DNA of 9,371 nucleotides from an uncultured Candidatus Melainabacteria bacterium. Its GTDB lineage: Bacteria > Cyanobacteriota > Vampirovibrionia > Gastranaerophilales > Gastranaerophilaceae. Made by a program: the position numbers and the translations under genes. The DNA lies in the NCBI GenBank assembly GCA_934693215.1, contig CAKUVB010000059.1:1-9371 (forward strand), read 5' to 3'. The notes below the pieces were generated by a model. The model worked only from the letters and a program-made list of their open reading frames with translations. It made no database searches and was not told where the DNA came from. Position 1 is the stretch's first letter. Each line of letters opens with the position of its first letter. Shown one piece after another: positions 5,079 to 9,371 of this stretch.

Positions 5079-8054
5079 TTACATTGCAGATAAAGAGAAG
5101 ATTTCGTAGATTTCTTCATCAGATAATTCTGTAATGATTTTTTCGCCTTCGTATACCGCTAAATCTGCAAGTTCTTTCTTAGATTTTAACATTTCATCAA
5201 TTTTTTCTTCAAAAGTACCTAATGTAATCATTCTATGAACCATTACATTATTCATTTGACCGATACGGTACGTTCTATCTGTTGCCTGTTCTTCAACGGC
5301 AGGATTCCACCACAAGTCATAGTGGATAACATTTGTTGCACTTGTTAGGTTCAAACCTGTACCACCTGCTTTTAGGGAAAGTACCATTACATGATTATCA
5401 TCTTTGTTTTGGAATTCCTCAATTAATTTTTCTCTCTGTCCAACAGTTAATGAGCCATGGAAGAACAATGGGGTTTCGTTACATTCATCTGTTATAATAC
5501 GACTTAATATATCACCCATTTCTTTGTATTGAGTAAATATAAGAGTTTTTTCATTATTATTGATAATTGAGTTTACTAAATCAATACATTTTTCAGTTTT
5601 TCCTGACATTTCTTTTGTCATTTCACCTGTTTTTAAGAATTGATATGGGTGGTTACAAATTTGTTTTAAAGATGTAATAAGTTTGAAAATGTTACCACGT
5701 CTACTTACTCCGGTAAATCCTGAAATCTTATTCATCATTTCGTTAAGAGTTTTTTCATATAGCATAGCTTGAGGTTGAGTTAAGTAGCAGTAATCATTAA
5801 TTACAACCTTATCAGGCAAGTCAGAAATAACAGATTTGTCTGTTTTTAAACGTCTTAAAACGAAAGGTGAAATAGACATTCTTAATTTAGAAGCTCTTGA
5901 AGTTTCTTTAAATCGTTCAATAGGAATAGCATAACTCTTTTGAAACTCTTTTATTGTGCCTAAGTAACCTGTGTTAATAAAGTCGAATATACTCCATAAT
6001 TCTGTAAGTCTATTTTCTACAGGAGTACCTGTCATTGCAATCTTGATATCAGATTTTAGAATCTTAATAGCCATAGTTTGAGCTGTATCAGGGTTTTTGA
6101 TATTTTGAGCTTCGTCAACAACAATCATACCCCAATTGTGCTTCTTCATTTCTTCTGTATCAATACGCATAATTGCGTATGTAGTCAAGATTACATCATT
6201 TTTTACATCTAGTTGTCTATCTAAACCATGATATTTTGCAACTTTTAATTCTGGTGCAAACATTTGTAGTTCTTTCATCCAGTTACCCATTAGAGTTGTT
6301 GGACAAATTACGAGAACAGGATTTTTTAGTTTGTTTTCTTCTTTTAATTTTAAGATTAAACTTATAACTTGAATAGTTTTACCAAGCCCCATATCATCAG
6401 CCATACAACAACCAAAGCCTTTTGATACATTTGTCCAAAGCCACTTAAGTCCTGTTTGTTGATAAGGTCTTAATGTTCCTTTTAAGTTGTTTGGAGGCTC
6501 TACATCAACGGCTCTAGCAAAATCTTTTATTACATTTGCATAAGCCTCATCGTAGTTGAAATCGTAATCTTGAATTCTTCCTGACATTGAGGCATGAAGT
6601 AGTTGTAGCCTTGTCATTTTCTTATGGTTAGCATTTAAGATTTGCTCGGCTAGTTTTTTACCTTCTTCTTTATCAATTAATACATATTTATCATGATATT
6701 TTACTAAACCGGAATTCTTTTCAACAAGTTTGTTGAAATCTTCAAGAGAAATTTTTTCGTCACCTAAAGAAACTTCATAAGAAAATTCAAGAATATCGTC
6801 TAAAGATATTGATGTTGAAGAAACAGTGTTAAATATATTCATCAAATCATCTGAACGTTTTTCTTTTACCCTTGCATTAATTGATGCTCTAGGAACAATG
6901 ATATTTGTTAATTCTTCAGGTAAGATAACTTCTATTTGTGCTTTCTGCAAATAGTATGATGTTTGTGCAATTATTTTATAAACTTCACCTAAATTTAATC
7001 TTAAAGCTAAATTTTCTTCATCTTCAAACAATTTTTCAAGCTCAGGCATGTATCTTAAAGCAAAGTTTAATTGTTTTTCTATAATTCTTGCTATATCAGA
7101 TGAATTTGCGTCCCAAACTGTATCTTTAACATACAATTCGTCCATAAGGATTGATTCATTGTTTTTACGATTTTTTATGTGAATTTTTAGTTCAAAATCA
7201 TCACTGTTTTCTATTTTATTTATTTGGAAGAACGGTATAACGTCATATTTACCCAAATATAATTCATCAAACCATTGTGCAAAATTTTCAGCTACATCTT
7301 TACCTTTTAATAAAGATTTTTGTTCTAAATCTTTTAATAAATAACTGCCTGTTTTTACATCTTTAAAACGATAGCTTTTTATATGAAGGAATTTATAAAC
7401 TACATAGTTTAAATAATCGTGCACAAAATCGCTTACAAAGTTCTTAGGACGTTCTCCTTTGATAAATAAATTGTCAGGCAAACAATCTTCCAGTTCGTTG
7501 ATTATTCTAGCTATTTGTTGGTTTTGAACAATAGGTTCATAAACAATTCTAAAGAAATTACTTCTATTTTTTACTGTTGGAATAAAATATAATTTTTCAA
7601 CTAATTTCATTACAAACTGTGTTAATTTATTAAAATAAACAAAAGTTTGTGACACCGCTGAAAAGTCTATAATATCACCAAACCCCCCAAAATAATCGAG
7701 AACTATGTCTAAAGGCATTATATAACCAATTTCGCCATTTAATTCTTTTGGAGAAAAACGAAACATAGAACCTTTAGACTTTAAATAAAATTGAAAATTG
7801 TTTGTAGGTGTAACAAAAAACGATAATTTCCCAGCTTCATTTATTAAGAAGAAATCAGTGTTTCTAACTGGAGAATTGGGACTCAAAAATATGCCAGCAA
7901 ACTCATCTTCAATTAATTGATATATCAAACTCAGAGTAAATCTAAAATCTTTATTCTTAAACCCCTCAGGGTTTTCGCTTAAGTTTAAAAATAACTCATC
8001 AACATTATTTTTTTTGAATGATAAATCAATATCTAATGATTTTGCTTCTGTCAT
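5079..8054 (-). CDS. SNF2-family helicase-like ATPase (HepA/RapA-like)
   Basis: A 991-residue Swi2/Snf2-family DNA translocase. The C-terminal half is a complete two-lobe motor: LRPYQQTGLKWL (528-539), Walker A DDMGLGKT (553-560), DEAQ box (647-650), TGTPVENR (675-682), LKAGGTGLNL (894-903) and the arginine-finger motif ATDRTYRIGQ (924-933). The first 500 residues match the position of the bacterial SNF2-associated region but have no clear motifs. The SWIM CxCxnCxH zinc finger found in many of its relatives is absent. Family members move on double-stranded DNA and remodel protein-DNA or RNA polymerase complexes; the substrate here is unknown. It starts seven bases after gpmI, with AGGAG (8063-8059) overlapping the gpmI TAG and set only four bases from the ATG, which indicates co-transcription and coupling. 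No defence-system partner genes (methylase, nuclease, DISARM-type) are adjacent, so a housekeeping role is likelier. Confidence 0.93.
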   Translation of the reverse strand: MTEAKSLDIDLSFKKNNVDELFLNLSENPEGFKNKDFRFTLSLIYQLIEDEFAGIFLSPNSPVRNTDFFLINEAGKLSFFVTPTNNFQFYLKSKGSMFRFSPKELNGEIGYIMPLDIVLDYFGGFGDIIDFSAVSQTFVYFNKLTQFVMKLVEKLYFIPTVKNRSNFFRIVYEPIVQNQQIARIINELEDCLPDNLFIKGERPKNFVSDFVHDYLNYVVYKFLHIKSYRFKDVKTGSYLLKDLEQKSLLKGKDVAENFAQWFDELYLGKYDVIPFFQINKIENSDDFELKIHIKNRKNNESILMDELYVKDTVWDANSSDIARIIEKQLNFALRYMPELEKLFEDEENLALRLNLGEVYKIIAQTSYYLQKAQIEVILPEELTNIIVPRASINARVKEKRSDDLMNIFNTVSSTSISLDDILEFSYEVSLGDEKISLEDFNKLVEKNSGLVKYHDKYVLIDKEEGKKLAEQILNANHKKMTRLQLLHASMSGRIQDYDFNYDEAYANVIKDFARAVDVEPPNNLKGTLRPYQQTGLKWLWTNVSKGFGCCMADDMGLGKTIQVISLILKLKEENKLKNPVLVICPTTLMGNWMKELQMFAPELKVAKYHGLDRQLDVKNDVILTTYAIMRIDTEEMKKHNWGMIVVDEAQNIKNPDTAQTMAIKILKSDIKIAMTGTPVENRLTELWSIFDFINTGYLGTIKEFQKSYAIPIERFKETSRASKLRMSISPFVLRRLKTDKSVISDLPDKVVINDYCYLTQPQAMLYEKTLNEMMNKISGFTGVSRRGNIFKLITSLKQICNHPYQFLKTGEMTKEMSGKTEKCIDLVNSIINNNEKTLIFTQYKEMGDILSRIITDECNETPLFFHGSLTVGQREKLIEEFQNKDDNHVMVLSLKAGGTGLNLTSATNVIHYDLWWNPAVEEQATDRTYRIGQMNNVMVHRMITLGTFEEKIDEMLKSKKELADLAVYEGEKIITELSDEEIYEIFSLSAM

Positions 8055-8061
8055 ATTTCTC

Positions 8062-9371
8062 CTATTTGATTAAAGATTCTGCGTCCATTTCTTCAGGTTG
8101 TTTTATTCCTAACAATTCTAATACTGTAGGAGCTACATTACATAAAGCCCCATCGTCTTTTAGTTCAATTTTATGGTCAGGATTGATTACTACAAACGGT
8201 ACCATATTAGTAGTGTGTGCAGTTTGAGGTTTTCCTGTTGATTCATCAACCATCATTTCTGCATTTCCATGGTCTGCAGTTAATAGCATTGTAACACCTT
8301 TTTCTCTGCATTTATTAGCAATTTTCCCAACACATTCATCTACAACTTTACAAGCTTTTGTCGCAGCTTCGATAACTCCAGTATGTCCAACCATATCAGG
8401 ATTAGCAAAGTTTACAAGAATAAAGCCATATTCATCGTCATCAATTGCAGATAATACATTGTCACAAACTTCATAAGCACTCATTTCTGGTTGCAAATCG
8501 TAAGTAGGTACTTTTGGTGATGCAACTAATTTTCTCGTTTCGTGAGCTTGAGGTTGCTCTATACCACCATTAAAGAAGAATGTTACGTGTGCATATTTTT
8601 CTGTTTCTGCTGTTCTAAACTGTTTAACTCCGTTAGCTTCTAATACATCACCTAAGATGTTTACAAGTTTTGTTTTTTCAAAAGCAACAGGGAATGTGAA
8701 TGTTGCATCATAACTTGTCATTGTGACATAGAAAATATTTTTTAATACTTTCTTTCTATCAAAACCGTCAAAATCTGAGAAATTAATAGCTTTTGAAATT
8801 TCTCTTGCTCTATCAGGGCGATAGTTAAAGAAAATAATAGCATCATCATCTTTTATTCTTGAATCGTCACCATCAATAATTGTTGGTAGTACAAATTCAT
8901 CAGTTTCATCTTTTGCGTAAGATTGTTTTACTGCTTCAATAGAAGATGTGGCATGTTCACCTTCGCCTAGCACCAAACAATTATAAGCTTTTTCTACTCT
9001 ATCCCATCTGTTATCTCTATCCATTACATAATAACGACCTATAACAGATGCAATTTTCGGAAGTCCATATTTTTTTAGTTCATCTTCAATAGGTTGCAAA
9101 TAATTGCAAGCACTAGCTGGAGGTGTATCTCTACCATCTAAAAATGCGTGTACATACACCTTTTTAAGTCCGCTATCCGCAGCCATTTTTATTAAAGCTT
9201 CTAAATGGTCTAATGATGAGTGAACCCCACCTGTTGATACCAAACCATAAATATGTAATGCTGAATTATGAGTTTTTGCGTGATTAATAGCACTCAAAAA
9301 CTTTTCGTTTTGATAGAATGAACCATCTTTTATACTTCTATTTATTTTAGTTAAATCTTGATAAACAATTC
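8062..9371 (-). CDS. gpmI: Phosphoglycerate mutase, 2,3-BPG-independent (5' end outside window)
   Basis: Glycolytic enzyme interconverting 3- and 2-phosphoglycerate, an alkaline-phosphatase-superfamily metalloenzyme. The reading frame stays open to the right edge: the codons above 9297 read IVYQDLTKINRSIKDG, standard iPGM sequence. The TTG at 9297 is therefore an internal leucine, not the start. About 435 residues are visible of a usual 510 or so; the missing part holds the first metal Asp and the phosphorylated Ser. Recognisable parts include GGVHSSLDH, LDGRDTPP, GRYYVMDRDNRWDR, NYRPDRAREI, SPKVPTYDLQPEMSA, the metal-site motifs NPDMVGHTG (Asp, His) and TADHGNAEM (Asp-His), and the later TAHTTNMVPF histidine. 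Nothing suggests inactivation. It lies upstream of, and is coupled to, the SNF2 gene; its promoter is outside the window. Confidence 0.96.
   Translation of the reverse strand, partial: IVYQDLTKINRSIKDGSFYQNEKFLSAINHAKTHNSALHIYGLVSTGGVHSSLDHLEALIKMAADSGLKKVYVHAFLDGRDTPPASACNYLQPIEDELKKYGLPKIASVIGRYYVMDRDNRWDRVEKAYNCLVLGEGEHATSSIEAVKQSYAKDETDEFVLPTIIDGDDSRIKDDDAIIFFNYRPDRAREISKAINFSDFDGFDRKKVLKNIFYVTMTSYDATFTFPVAFEKTKLVNILGDVLEANGVKQFRTAETEKYAHVTFFFNGGIEQPQAHETRKLVASPKVPTYDLQPEMSAYEVCDNVLSAIDDDEYGFILVNFANPDMVGHTGVIEAATKACKVVDECVGKIANKCREKGVTMLLTADHGNAEMMVDESTGKPQTAHTTNMVPFVVINPDHKIELKDDGALCNVAPTVLELLGIKQPEEMDAESLIK

Noticed and set aside
5079..8054. SNF2 protein as a component of an anti-phage island (DISARM-like).
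   Set aside because: No methyltransferase, nuclease, DrmA/DrmB-like or other defence genes are adjacent; its neighbours are gpmI and a sigma operon.
8018..8227. A short plus-strand open frame across the SNF2/gpmI junction.
   Set aside because: It is antisense to two well-supported genes with no start signal or family match.
9295..9297. TTG at 9297 as the start of the phosphoglycerate mutase.
   Set aside because: The frame upstream is open to the window edge and encodes conserved iPGM residues, so the TTG is an internal leucine and the gene is cut by the window edge.

Overview
This is a compact, AT-rich bacterial chromosomal window with very short intergenic gaps. Two blocks of genes converge near position 3600. 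Broad conservation of priA and gpmI marks it as core chromosome; I see no integrase, transposase, phage gene, tRNA, rRNA or CRISPR array. A periplasmic Spy/CpxP-like protein and a membrane anti-sigma factor suggest a diderm host. The low GC, and an N-terminal 'DTVSFG'-type tail on the first protein that I associate with gut Melainabacteria (Gastranaerophilales), suggest that group. This taxonomic guess is inference and was not tested by any search.

Plus strand, left to right: a stand-alone RelA/SpoT-type nucleotidyltransferase-fold protein with an unusual N-terminal tail and a large internal insertion (17-1069). It is followed by a well-formed sigma-70-type promoter overlapped by an inverted repeat (1076-1115). 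This drives a two-gene unit: a small PC4/YdbC-type single-stranded-DNA-binding protein (1135-1371) and the primosomal helicase PriA (1371-3569), joined by a TAATG stop/start overlap. Both are single-strand or replication-fork proteins, so the pair probably serves replication restart and repair.

The blocks meet at a hairpin terminator (3568-3602). It pairs fully, with G-U wobbles, only in the minus-strand transcript.

Minus strand, in transcription order from the right edge: gpmI (2,3-bisphosphoglycerate-independent phosphoglycerate mutase, 5' end outside the window) and then a 991-residue SNF2-family helicase whose Shine-Dalgarno overlaps the gpmI stop codon. Next comes a three-gene envelope-signalling unit: zinc-finger membrane anti-sigma factor, ECF sigma factor, and a secreted proline-rich Spy/CpxP-like protein with Cys/His residues near both ends. 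Upstream of this unit is a TGAAC-N16-CGTT element, which has the form of an ECF promoter and suggests autoregulation.

The most interesting parts are this ECF/anti-sigma/Spy-like unit as a candidate self-contained envelope- or metal-stress circuit, and the divergent RelA/SpoT-domain protein. Neither can be called a new system from sequence alone.
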